The position numbers and the translations under genes are program-made. Shown in pieces: positions 1 to 7,632 of a stretch of DNA of 64,000 nt; within the stretch, counting starts at the first letter, position 1; every line of letters starts with the position of its first letter. Under the pieces are notes generated by a model. It worked only from the letters and a program-made list of their open reading frames with translations. It had not been told where the DNA came from and ran no database searches. Source of the stretch: an uncultured Allomuricauda sp. (GTDB lineage: Bacteria; Bacteroidota; Bacteroidia; Flavobacteriales; Flavobacteriaceae); NCBI RefSeq assembly GCF_947501165.1, contig NZ_CANMUU010000002.1, positions 62,001 through 126,000 of the forward strand, written 5' to 3'.

Positions 1-468
1 GTAGTAACTTTTACAACCATCGGACAAGTAGATAGAAGTAGTTTTAAAGCAGGACTTACTGCAGGAATACCCGTAGGAGACGCATCGGATATCAGTAGTT
101 TTGCTTTAGGGTTGGATGTGAACTATCATTGGGGGGTTTCCAAGCTTCTTGATGTGGGATTGGCCACAGGGTTCATTAATTCCTTTGGAGAAACCGGAAC
201 AGATTTAACCGGAGAGTTTGAAGATTTCCAGTTTATCCCGACGGCCGCTTCTGTTCGGATTTACCCTACTTACGAATTTAAATTTGGTGCTGATGCAGGC
301 TATGCCGTTGGTATCAATGATGGCAATGATGGTGGCTTTTATTATCGACCAGTGGTTGGGTATAACATTACGGGCAATACAGAAATAAATGTCTCTTATA
401 CTGCAGTGGCCCTGGAAAACAATTTCAACTTTTCTATTGCAATGGCAGGTATTTTGTTTCTTTTCTGA
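1..468 (+). CDS. Outer-membrane beta-barrel protein, 5' end cut by window
   Basis: The reading frame is open from base 1 to a TGA at 466-468, giving 155 codons without the native start. The protein has alternating hydrophobic and polar residues, many Gly and aromatic residues, and motifs such as LGLDVNYHWG and YRPVVGYNITG, which fit the strands of a small outer-membrane beta-barrel. It ends in a hydrophobic strand (GILFLF). The ATG at 112 lies inside the fold and is unlikely to be the start. It is followed closely by two small secreted proteins on the same strand. Function unknown; the barrel call is inferred from composition. Confidence 0.6.
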   Translation, partial: VVTFTTIGQVDRSSFKAGLTAGIPVGDASDISSFALGLDVNYHWGVSKLLDVGLATGFINSFGETGTDLTGEFEDFQFIPTAASVRIYPTYEFKFGADAGYAVGINDGNDGGFYYRPVVGYNITGNTEINVSYTAVALENNFNFSIAMAGILFLF

Positions 469-525
469 AAACAAGTTTGAAGAGGCATTTTTTGAAATTT
501 AAGTAATAACCATAAATATCAAAAA

Positions 526-984
526 ATGAAAAAATTACTGCTTACATTAATTATTGTCTCTTCATTCTCAACTTTTACAACAGCCCAAACTAGCTATAAC
601 GGTGCAGTTGGATTAGGTATAGACCTTATCGGGGATTTTACCTTTGTGGGTGCTGGAGGAAAATATTTTTTCTCTGAAAAACATGTAGGCCAGGCCCATT
701 TAGGATTTGAACAAGACGCTACAATTATAACTGCATTATACTCTTTTCATAAAGAAATTGTAGGTGCCAGAGGGCTAAGATGGTATACAGGAATAGGACC
801 AAGTATTGTTTTCTTGGATGGAGATAATACTTTCTCCTTGCGTCCCCATGCAGGTTTGGACTTTAAATTTGATGGAGTTCCCATAGTTCTGAATTTCGAT
901 TGGAGACCTGCTGTTATTTTAAGTAACTCCGGTGATAATGAGGTAGGGAGTTTTGGTTTTGGAGTTCAGTTTGCTTTTAACTAA
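526..984 (+). CDS. Secreted protein, first of two tandem paralogues
   Basis: This 152-residue protein starts MKKLLLTLII and has a clear Sec signal peptide, probably cleaved before QTSYNG at about residue 21. The mature part has repeated Gly-aromatic strands (AVGLGIDL, GLRWYTGIGPSIV, RPHAGLDFKFDGVP) and ends FGFGVQFAFN, as in small outer-membrane or periplasmic beta-barrels. It is clearly paralogous to the protein at 1297-1758: the two align over their whole length without large gaps. A hairpin terminator follows, so each copy appears to be its own transcription unit. No function recognised. Confidence 0.75.
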   Translation: MKKLLLTLIIVSSFSTFTTAQTSYNGAVGLGIDLIGDFTFVGAGGKYFFSEKHVGQAHLGFEQDATIITALYSFHKEIVGARGLRWYTGIGPSIVFLDGDNTFSLRPHAGLDFKFDGVPIVLNFDWRPAVILSNSGDNEVGSFGFGVQFAFN

Positions 985-1006
985 TCAACCACTTGAATAT
1001 TATATT

Positions 1007-1031
1007 AAGCAGGGGTTATCCCTGCTTTTTT
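1007..1031 (+). terminator. Rho-independent terminator
   Basis: An 8-bp perfect stem (AAGCAGGG with CCCTGCTT), loop GTTAT, is followed by a T-run, 23 bases after the stop of the first paralogue. The remaining gene-free sequence up to 1296 is AT-rich and shows nothing else I can name. Confidence 0.85.
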
Positions 1032-1296
1032 GTTTATAAAAAACAATGTATCAATTGCAAAGCAATCAATAAGCAAGCCATCTTTTTTTCATTGGAAGCA
1101 AGGATAACGTTTTGATTTGGTAAATCCGGAAAAGGGGATAATTAATCAACTTCAATACTCAACACTCGACTTTTTTTAATCTTCTCTCGTATATATAGTA
1201 TATTTATTATTTAGAGTGAAAAGGTTTTAAAATCCACTTACTCTAGGAAAAGTAAATACTCACTAAATATTACATATTACTAATTAAATCAAAACC

Positions 1297-1758
1297 ATGA
1301 AAAAAACATTTTTATGCTTGCTTGCCATTGTTGCCTTTGGCACAACATCTTATGCTCAAACTAGTTATACTGGGGCTGTAGGTCTTGGTATTGACCTTTG
1401 GGACGACGCCACTTTTGTAGGGCCTAGTGCAAAATACTTCTTTTCGGACAACCATACTGGTCAGTTTGATTTAGGTTTTGAAGATGGAGGTACAATCTTG
1501 ACAGCTCTTTATTCGTATCATGATGAGTTTTCCGGAGCTGCAGGATTACGTTGGTACGCAGGTATCGGACCTAGTATCGTTTTAATAGATGATTTTGACA
1601 ATGTTTTTGCTTTACGTCCACATGCTGGATTGGACTTTAAAATTGATGGCGTTCCTATTGTTATCAATTTTGATTGGCGACCTGCCATAGTTCTCAGCGA
1701 TGCTGGGGATAATGAAGCAGGTGCTTTTGGATTTGGAATTCAATACGCATTTGATTAA
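1297..1758 (+). CDS. Secreted protein, second of two tandem paralogues
   Basis: This 153-residue protein has a signal peptide (MKKTFLCLLAIVAFG, cut near YAQ|TSY) and a mature region aligned end to end with the protein at 526-984, sharing AVGLGIDL, GLRWY.GIGPSIV, LRPHAGLDFK, DGVPIV and NFDWRPA. It ends IQYAFD. It probably arose by tandem duplication. The upstream gap of about 310 bases and the downstream terminator imply independent expression from the first copy. Likely an envelope beta-barrel; no known family recognised. Confidence 0.75.
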   Translation: MKKTFLCLLAIVAFGTTSYAQTSYTGAVGLGIDLWDDATFVGPSAKYFFSDNHTGQFDLGFEDGGTILTALYSYHDEFSGAAGLRWYAGIGPSIVLIDDFDNVFALRPHAGLDFKIDGVPIVINFDWRPAIVLSDAGDNEAGAFGFGIQYAFD

Positions 1759-1780
1759 TCATTCTTTAATAATATTTATT

Positions 1781-1812
1781 AAAGGCAGCCAATTTCGGCT
1801 GCCTTTTCGTTT
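1781..1812 (+). terminator. Rho-independent terminator
   Basis: A 10-bp stem (AAAGGCAGCC with GGCTGCCTTT), 6-base loop and a following T-rich tract lie 23 bases after the stop of the second paralogue. This separates it from aroQ. Confidence 0.88.
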
Positions 1813-1838
1813 TTTGAAGATATTGTATTTTTAGGCCT

Positions 1839-2258
1839 ATGAAGCTTATTATCATCAATGGCCCCAACTTAAATCTTTTGGGCAAACGAGAGCCCGAAGT
1901 TTACGGCAATACTACTTTTGAAGAATATTTTTCCAAATTGGAAAGAAGATTTCCAGAAGTAGAGCTCACCTATTTTCAATCCAATATTGAGGGTGAGTTG
2001 ATAGGGAAGATTCAAGAGGTGGGGTTTGATTTTGATGGCATTGTATTAAATGCTGCTGCCTATACTCATACCTCGGTAGGTATTGGCGATGCAGTTAAAG
2101 CCATAGAAGTTCCTGTTGTAGAGGTCCATATTTCCAACACCCATCAACGTGAAGATTTTAGGCATATATCCCATATTGCAAATGCAGCCAAGGGAATAAT
2201 TCTTGGTTTTGGACTTCAAAGCTATGACTTGGCCATACAAAGTTTTCTAGAAGGCTAG
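1839..2258 (+). CDS. aroQ: Type II 3-dehydroquinate dehydratase
   Basis: This cytosolic enzyme converts 3-dehydroquinate to 3-dehydroshikimate, step three of the shikimate pathway. At 139 residues it has the normal length for the small dodecameric type II family. The N-terminus carries the signature NGPNLNLLGKREP, with the active-site Tyr at about residue 22 in EVYG. NAAAYTHTS and VEVHISNTHQRE supply the substrate-binding Asn and catalytic His. The start ATG at 1839 gives the typical MKLIIINGPN beginning. It stands alone between a terminator and a lipoprotein gene. Confidence 0.97.
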   Translation: MKLIIINGPNLNLLGKREPEVYGNTTFEEYFSKLERRFPEVELTYFQSNIEGELIGKIQEVGFDFDGIVLNAAAYTHTSVGIGDAVKAIEVPVVEVHISNTHQREDFRHISHIANAAKGIILGFGLQSYDLAIQSFLEG

Positions 2259-2320
2259 TAGGTCACTAACATCTGGCAGGCTTAAATTCTTCGTATCTTT
2301 TATAACCCCAATGTATTGAT

Positions 2321-3493
2321 ATGAAAAAGATTGCACTTTTAACCTCGGTGACTTTCCTCATTCTGTTTTCATGCTCTGATGATAATGGAGCAACCACTAA
2401 CTCAGATGATGTTGACCCTGGAGATACGACCTTTACCCTTCAAAATGCGTTTCCAAACTTAAGCTTTTCAAGACCTGTTGATTTTCAAAGTCCCAATGAT
2501 TCAAGCAACAGAGTTTTTGTTGTTGAACAAGGGGGGACTATACGGGTTTTTGATAATGATGAAAATGAAGATACTTCCCAAATCTTTTTGGATATCAGTT
2601 CTCAAATAAACACAACAGCCAATGAGCAAGGATTATTGGGGTTGGCGTTTCATCCTAATTTTGAATCCAATGGCTATTTTTATGTGAATTATACCCCTTC
2701 TGCTGGTTTATCAGTAACCTCGCGTTTTCAAGTATCATCCACAAACCCGAATGAGGCAAATATAAATTCGGAGCTTGTTTTATTGGAAATTCCGCAACCT
2801 TTTACCAATCACAATGGGGGACAACTAACTTTTGGCCCAGATGGATTTTTGTATATAGCTTCTGGTGATGGAGGTTCTGGTGGTGACCCGGACAACAATG
2901 CTCAAGATCGGTCAAATTTACTTGGAACCATCTTAAGAATTGATGTGGATGGAACTTCAAATGGTTTAAACTATGGAATTCCTTCAACCAATCCTTTTGT
3001 TGGAGAACCCAATATTCGTGAAGAAATTTTTGCATACGGTTTCAGAAATCCTTGGCGGATGAGTTTTGATTTGCAAACCGGAAATCTTTGGTCTGGAGAT
3101 GTGGGTCAAGACGAGCGTGAGGAAATTAACCTTGTGACCAGTGGTGGGAATTACGGCTGGCGATTGTTTGAAGGGACTTTTTGTTTTTCAGGAGACTGCT
3201 CCAGCGCAGGCTTAATTCCTCCTGTTTTTGAGTATGAACATAATGGAAATGAACAATCTATAACAGGAGGTCATGTGTATAGAGGGAGTCTTACACCATC
3301 TTTGGTCGGCAATTATGTCTATGCTGATTTTATTGACGGTCGAATTTGGGCCCTGGACGCTTCCTCCAGCAACCCAGATGACACTTTGCTGATAAATTCC
3401 AACCTTAATATCTCATCTTTTGGTGTGGACGCACAAAATGAGCTGTTTATCTGTGCCTTTGATGGGTCAATTTATCGATTAGTGGAAAACTAA
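2321..3493 (+). CDS. PQQ-type sugar dehydrogenase lipoprotein (GSDH family)
   Basis: This 390-residue protein has a lipoprotein signal with Cys at residue 18 (LILFSC), so it is probably anchored in the envelope. The body is a six-bladed propeller of the glucose/sorbosone dehydrogenase family: QGLLGLAFHPNF, HNGGQLTFGPDG, IASGDGG, YGFRNPWRMSFD, GDVGQDEREE and NYGWRLFEG are characteristic. Family members oxidise aldose sugars using pyrroloquinoline quinone. Whether this copy binds PQQ cannot be read from sequence, and no pqq genes are in the window. It ends 4 bases into the convergent DUF3817 gene. Confidence 0.85.
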   Translation: MKKIALLTSVTFLILFSCSDDNGATTNSDDVDPGDTTFTLQNAFPNLSFSRPVDFQSPNDSSNRVFVVEQGGTIRVFDNDENEDTSQIFLDISSQINTTANEQGLLGLAFHPNFESNGYFYVNYTPSAGLSVTSRFQVSSTNPNEANINSELVLLEIPQPFTNHNGGQLTFGPDGFLYIASGDGGSGGDPDNNAQDRSNLLGTILRIDVDGTSNGLNYGIPSTNPFVGEPNIREEIFAYGFRNPWRMSFDLQTGNLWSGDVGQDEREEINLVTSGGNYGWRLFEGTFCFSGDCSSAGLIPPVFEYEHNGNEQSITGGHVYRGSLTPSLVGNYVYADFIDGRIWALDASSSNPDDTLLINSNLNISSFGVDAQNELFICAFDGSIYRLVEN

Positions 3494-3780
3494 GTTGCCA
3501 CCTCACTGGGCTTCAAATACTTTTCATCAACATAAAAAGTAGCAAAAGGTAGCAGAGAAGCTACCATTAAAATCAAAAGCCGCTTTAAGCTCCACTTTCT
3601 ATCGTACCAAAATAGAAAAGCTACAACAACATATGCAATAAACAGAATGCCGTGAGCATAACCAACAAACTTGTTGGGCTCCAAAATACCAGCCCAATAT
3701 TTTAAGGGCATAGTAAAAGCAAAGAGTGACAAGTAGGATATGCCCTCGAGTATTGCTGTAATTCGAAAGAGTTTTAGCAT
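3490..3780 (-). CDS. DUF3817-family small membrane protein
   Basis: This 96-residue protein starts at MLKLFRITAILEG. The frame can be extended upstream, but this ATG overlaps the stop of the preceding PepSY gene by one base (TAATG), a coupling arrangement, so I prefer it. Three hydrophobic segments, the conserved KYWAGILEPNKFVGYAHG, and a Lys-rich loop before the last helix fit DUF3817. These short inner-membrane proteins are of unknown role. It is likely cotranscribed with the PepSY gene. Confidence 0.8.
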   Translation of the reverse strand: MLKLFRITAILEGISYLSLFAFTMPLKYWAGILEPNKFVGYAHGILFIAYVVVAFLFWYDRKWSLKRLLILMVASLLPFATFYVDEKYLKPSEVAT

Positions 3781-4331
3781 TATGCAAACAGTATTAAAAA
3801 TAATATTGGGAACAAAACCCCAGCCAATGCCAATTTCCAACCTCGTTTTCTAAAACTGTTCTTTCCTTTGGTGATGAACAGTCCAGTAATGGCAATAACC
3901 AGCATAGCAGCTCCAAAAATATCAGAATACCAAATCCAGAAATTATTGGTGCTTTTGTGTAAAAACATGGTGTGACCCAAAACAGGTACTTTTCTCTTGT
4001 ATTCCAAAAAGCCTTTACCTGTAGTAGTATTGATGTCCAAAGTGATGTTGCGCTTAAAGTTTGCCCTAAGCTCTTCTCCACGTATTCTATGTCCATCATA
4101 TTTATCCTGAAGGTCCCATTTTTCTGCAATGGATTTTATGAACTCTTCAGAGTCCAAACTTTTCGGGTTATCAGGCAGTGCAATTTGGACTTCTTCAGAC
4201 TCGTAGGCATAATCCATGGGATACCAATCCTGCCTATGATTCAAAACAATACCGGAAAATGAAAAAGCAATGATAAGGCCAATATAGAAGTAAGCAATAT
4301 CCCTATGGATATTTCTATGATTCCACTTCAT
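3780..4331 (-). CDS. PepSY-associated transmembrane protein
   Basis: This 183-residue protein has an N-terminal helix containing HRDIAYFYIGL and GIVLNH, a soluble periplasmic middle (about residues 35-115), and two C-terminal helices. It ends in a Lys/Arg patch followed by a last hydrophobic segment. This is the reduced form of the PepSY_TM family, whose larger relatives act with iron-siderophore uptake or as ferric reductases. Histidines in the helices could bind haem, which is inference. It lies 11 bases downstream of lpdA and is coupled to the DUF3817 gene. Confidence 0.75.
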   Translation of the reverse strand: MKWNHRNIHRDIAYFYIGLIIAFSFSGIVLNHRQDWYPMDYAYESEEVQIALPDNPKSLDSEEFIKSIAEKWDLQDKYDGHRIRGEELRANFKRNITLDINTTTGKGFLEYKRKVPVLGHTMFLHKSTNNFWIWYSDIFGAAMLVIAITGLFITKGKNSFRKRGWKLALAGVLFPILFLILFA

Positions 4332-4342
4332 AAAAAATTGGT

Positions 4343-5734
4343 CTATAGGTGAATTACTTCATCGTAAGCATCGGCCACTGCTTCCATAACTGCTTCACTC
4401 ATTGTTGGGTGAGGGTGAACCGCTTTCAGGATTTCGTGTCCGGTAGTTTCCAATTTTCTTCCTACTACAGCTTCAGCAATCATATCGGTAACACCAGCAC
4501 CAATCATGTGGCAACCTAACCATTCGCCATACTTGGCGTCAAAAATAACCTTAACAAAACCATCAGAGTTGCCTGAAGCTTTGGCCTTTCCACTTGCTGA
4601 GAATGGAAATTTACCGACCTTGATATCGTATCCTTGCTCTTTGGCCTGTTTTTCGGTCAGACCAACAGAAGCAACCTCTGGCATACAATAGGTACATCCA
4701 GGGATATTTCCGTAATCCAATGGTTCAACATGCATTCCTGCGATTTTCTCTACACAAAGGATTCCTTCGGCAGATGCAACGTGCGCTAAAGCTTGGCCAG
4801 GAGTTACATCTCCAATGGCATAATATCCAGGGATGTTGGTTTGATAATAATCGTTTACTAAAATCTTGTCCCGATCCACAGCTATGCCAACATCTTCCAA
4901 ACCAATGTTTTCGATATTTGTTTTAATACCCACTGCGGAAAGCAAAATATCTGCTTCCAGTATTTCTTCACCTTTCGCAGTCTTAACCGTAGCTTTAACC
5001 CCATCTCCGGAAGTATCCACATGAGTAACCTCTGCTGAGGTTTTAATTTTAACACCCGCTTTTTTGAAGCTACGTTCCAATTGTTTGGAAACGTCTTCAT
5101 CTTCTACCGGCACTATATTGGGAAGGTATTCAACAACGGTGACTTCGGTTCCCATGGAATTGTAGAAATAGGCGAATTCAATACCAATGGCACCACTACC
5201 TACAACAATCATTTTCTTGGGTTGTTTTTCCAAGGTCATTGCTTCGCGATAACCAATTACTTTCTTACCATCCTGCGGAATACTTGGTAACTCGCGACTT
5301 CTGGCACCCGTTGCAATAATAATATGGTTCGCAGAAAATTCGGCAGGATCTCCATGCTCACCTTTGACCACCACTTTTTTTCCGGGCATAATTTTACCAT
5401 ACCCGTTTAAAACTTCGATTTTATTTTTTTTCATCAAGAACTGAACGCCTTTGCTCATTCCATCAGCAACACCACGACTTCTTTTCACAACGGCATCGAA
5501 ATCGTGTTCTACTTTTTTAGCACTCAATCCATAATCCTCTGCATGCTTCAAATATTCAAAGACCTGAGCTGATTTCAATAATGCTTTGGTAGGAATACAT
5601 CCCCAGTTTAAACAAACACCACCAAGATTTTCTTTCTCAACAATAGCGGTTTTAAGACCAAGTTGCGATGCTCTAATGGCCGTTACATAGCCACCCGGGC
5701 CGCTTCCCAAAACAATTACATCAAAATTGCTCAT
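4343..5734 (-). CDS. lpdA: Dihydrolipoyl dehydrogenase (E3)
   Basis: This FAD enzyme reoxidises dihydrolipoamide in the pyruvate, 2-oxoglutarate and branched-chain 2-oxo acid dehydrogenase complexes and the glycine cleavage system. At 463 residues it has the expected length. It has the FAD site GSGPGGYVTAIRA near the N-terminus, redox cysteines C41 and C46 in GGVCLNWGCIPTK, the NAD site VVGSGAIGIEFAYF, and the C-terminal His-Glu motif AVHPHPTMSE. No E1 or E2 gene lies next to it, so it probably serves several complexes. A Bacteroidota-type promoter lies upstream. Confidence 0.97.
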   Translation of the reverse strand: MSNFDVIVLGSGPGGYVTAIRASQLGLKTAIVEKENLGGVCLNWGCIPTKALLKSAQVFEYLKHAEDYGLSAKKVEHDFDAVVKRSRGVADGMSKGVQFLMKKNKIEVLNGYGKIMPGKKVVVKGEHGDPAEFSANHIIIATGARSRELPSIPQDGKKVIGYREAMTLEKQPKKMIVVGSGAIGIEFAYFYNSMGTEVTVVEYLPNIVPVEDEDVSKQLERSFKKAGVKIKTSAEVTHVDTSGDGVKATVKTAKGEEILEADILLSAVGIKTNIENIGLEDVGIAVDRDKILVNDYYQTNIPGYYAIGDVTPGQALAHVASAEGILCVEKIAGMHVEPLDYGNIPGCTYCMPEVASVGLTEKQAKEQGYDIKVGKFPFSASGKAKASGNSDGFVKVIFDAKYGEWLGCHMIGAGVTDMIAEAVVGRKLETTGHEILKAVHPHPTMSEAVMEAVADAYDEVIHL

Positions 5735-5790
5735 TCCTTTTTAGATTTTAGTTGTTATGATTGACACCTTACCTTATGGTTTAGCAGGTG

Positions 5791-5822
5791 CAAAAATACG
5801 GAATTCAAATGCCATTTACCAA
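5791..5822 (-). promoter_or_regulatory. Candidate promoter of lpdA
   Basis: Read on the minus strand there is TATTTTTG (matches TAnnTTTG, the -7 element of the Bacteroidota primary sigma factor) at 5798-5791, and a TTG 21 bases further upstream. It lies about 57 bases before the lpdA start. Confidence 0.55.
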
Positions 5823-5854
5823 GAGGCAAATTCTAGAAAAGTTTTTCAGGAAAG

Positions 5855-6259
5855 TTACTCTTCAGAAGCGTCGAAATCTATACTTAGGGAGTTTATACAA
5901 TAGCGCTGACCAGTGGTTTCTCTTGGGCCATCATTGAATACATGCCCCAAATGACTACCGCAATTGGCGCACACAGTTTCGGTGCGAATCATTCCATGAG
6001 AGGTGTCTCTAATATATTCAATGGCACCTTCAACAGCTTGGTCAAATGAAGGCCAGCCACAACCACTTTCAAATTTATTGCCGCTATCAAACAGCTTAGC
6101 ATTACATGCTTTACAGTGATAAGCCCCTTTTTTAAAATGAAGATTGAACTCTCCGGTATGGGGATATTCGGTACCCTTTTGCCTCAAAATTCGATATTCA
6201 TCAGGAGAGAGTTGCTTTTTCCATTCCTCTTCAGTCTTTTCGACAGCGTACTTTTTCAA
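5855..6259 (-). CDS. msrB: Peptide-methionine (R)-S-oxide reductase, cytosolic copy
   Basis: This 134-residue MsrB reduces methionine-R-sulfoxide in oxidised proteins. Both structural zinc pairs (CKAC and CANC) and the catalytic cysteine in RYCINS are present, with GCGWPSFD and HVFNDGP around the substrate site. There is no signal peptide, so it should be cytosolic. It lies 30 bases downstream of a second msrB that encodes a lipoprotein, probably in one operon. The two proteins share the same core and look like a duplication with different destinations. Confidence 0.95.
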   Translation of the reverse strand: MKKYAVEKTEEEWKKQLSPDEYRILRQKGTEYPHTGEFNLHFKKGAYHCKACNAKLFDSGNKFESGCGWPSFDQAVEGAIEYIRDTSHGMIRTETVCANCGSHLGHVFNDGPRETTGQRYCINSLSIDFDASEE

Positions 6260-6289
6260 TAGCTAATGTTTTTAGGGAAGTTAATGTAT

Positions 6290-6781
6290 TTATTCGGAAT
6301 CGGGGATGAAATTTAAGGCCACTCCGTTTATGCAATGTCTTTTTCCAGTAGTGTTTCTGGGACCATCATTGAATACATGGCCCAAATGTCCACCACAGGT
6401 GGCACAGTGTTCTTCGGTACGGGCATATCCAATTTTGTAATCTACATCATATGCCACGCTGTTCTCAATCTCTTGGTCAAAACTAGGCCAACCTGTTCCT
6501 GAGTCGAATTTATTTTCACTACGGAAAAGGGGAGTAGAGCATGCTGCACAAACATAGGTGCCTTTGTCCTTGTTATCCAAAAGTTCGCTGGTGAAAGCGT
6601 TTTCAGTAGCGGCCTTGCGTAAGACGTAATATTCCATATCCGTTAACTGCGCTTTCCATTCGGCATCCGTTTTTGAAATTGGATATTCCTTTGTTTCCGC
6701 AATTTCCTTGTTCTTTTCCTGAGATACACCTTTACATCCTATAATTAGTAAAAGGGCTACCCATAGCAAGTTTTTTCCCAT
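6290..6781 (-). CDS. msrB: MsrB-family methionine sulfoxide reductase, lipoprotein
   Basis: This 163-residue protein begins with a lipoprotein signal (LLLIIGC, Cys16) and a short linker, followed by a full SelR domain: CAAC and CATC zinc pairs, [18 protein letters not shown] and catalytic RHCING. It should repair oxidised methionine in envelope proteins from the periplasmic side. The electron donor is not visible here. It is the first gene of a two-gene msrB unit and has a good TTTG/TAnnTTTG promoter upstream. Confidence 0.92.
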   Translation of the reverse strand: MGKNLLWVALLLIIGCKGVSQEKNKEIAETKEYPISKTDAEWKAQLTDMEYYVLRKAATENAFTSELLDNKDKGTYVCAACSTPLFRSENKFDSGTGWPSFDQEIENSVAYDVDYKIGYARTEEHCATCGGHLGHVFNDGPRNTTGKRHCINGVALNFIPDSE

Positions 6782-6825
6782 CTGTTTTTCTTTTTCTATT
6801 TAGACGCAATTTTTGATATTCCTTT

Positions 6826-6859
6826 CAAAAATAGTACTGAAAGTGGTATTGGGGCAAAT
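6826..6859 (-). promoter_or_regulatory. Promoter of the msrB pair
   Basis: On the minus strand TTTG (6859-6856), 22 bases, then TATTTTTG (6833-6826) match the Bacteroidota -33/-7 consensus. The predicted start is about 40 bases before the first msrB ATG. Confidence 0.6.
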
Positions 6860-6860
6860 A

Positions 6861-6887
6861 AAAAAAGCCTCGCAGCGGCGAGGCTTC
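6861..6887 (-). terminator. Rho-independent terminator of the collagen-like gene
   Basis: The stem AAGCCTCG/CGAGGCTT with a GC-rich 6-base loop has seven A on the plus strand, which give a U-run on minus transcripts. It lies 19 bases after the stop of the minus-strand gene at 6906. Confidence 0.88.
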
Positions 6888-6905
6888 AATTTATGTTGTT
6901 ACAAA

Positions 6906-7475
6906 TTAATTCATTTGGATTTTTTGAACTTCACTTTCGCTGACTCCTACAGCAGACATAACTGCGCTCAGGTTTGAAGTATCCATTCTGGAGCTATCTG
7001 CAAATTCACTTGGAAGTATTACAATCCTAAAAGATTGATTGTCCGTGAAATCTGTGCTTATACCTGAAAGATCAAAATTACCATCAATAAACAACTCCAC
7101 ATCTACAAAAGTGTGGGCGAAAACGTATTGAATTGTTCCTTCTGGCAAGAAAAGGCTTTGAGGAATTTGAGTCCATGCATCGGCAGTACTGCCATCATCC
7201 AGGTCAATGGTGCCATCAAATCGATAGACCAAAACAGCATCTGATTCAAATATTTCAAAATCGGTGACATCGCTGAATGCAATCAAAGCACTAAAAAGGT
7301 TATTGTCAGGGTCAAATCCAAAGTTTACACCGTCCACTTCAATGACTTGGCCTTGAATGCCAGGTTCACCGGGAGGTCCTGGAGCTCCATCAAATCCTGG
7401 AGGTCCTTCCGGGCCTTCACAAGCCACAATGAACAAAAGAAGAAATGCACTGAATATTGTATTGATTTTTTTCAT
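6906..7475 (-). CDS. Collagen-like lipoprotein
   Basis: This 189-residue protein has a lipoprotein signal with Cys19 (IVAC). Directly after it come seven uninterrupted Gly-X-Y triplets (about residues 21-43, starting GPEGPPGFDG). The remaining 140 residues are acidic and rich in Phe, Asp and Val, without a family I can name. Short collagen-like stems after a lipobox are found in many Bacteroidota surface lipoproteins and may trimerise the C-terminal domain, which is inference. It has its own terminator and is divergent from glgB. Confidence 0.8.
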   Translation of the reverse strand: MKKINTIFSAFLLLFIVACEGPEGPPGFDGAPGPPGEPGIQGQVIEVDGVNFGFDPDNNLFSALIAFSDVTDFEIFESDAVLVYRFDGTIDLDDGSTADAWTQIPQSLFLPEGTIQYVFAHTFVDVELFIDGNFDLSGISTDFTDNQSFRIVILPSEFADSSRMDTSNLSAVMSAVGVSESEVQKIQMN

Positions 7476-7632
7476 GATATTGATTTTTATGATTTGAACT
7501 ATTACTGTTTTCCCACTATGAAAACAAAAAGCGTTCCATTTTAGTATTCTGATTTTGAATTATAGGAAAACAACACTTTATATGTTCCTATTTGAAAGAT
7601 CCGTAATATTGTATCAACTAAACCCAACGATT

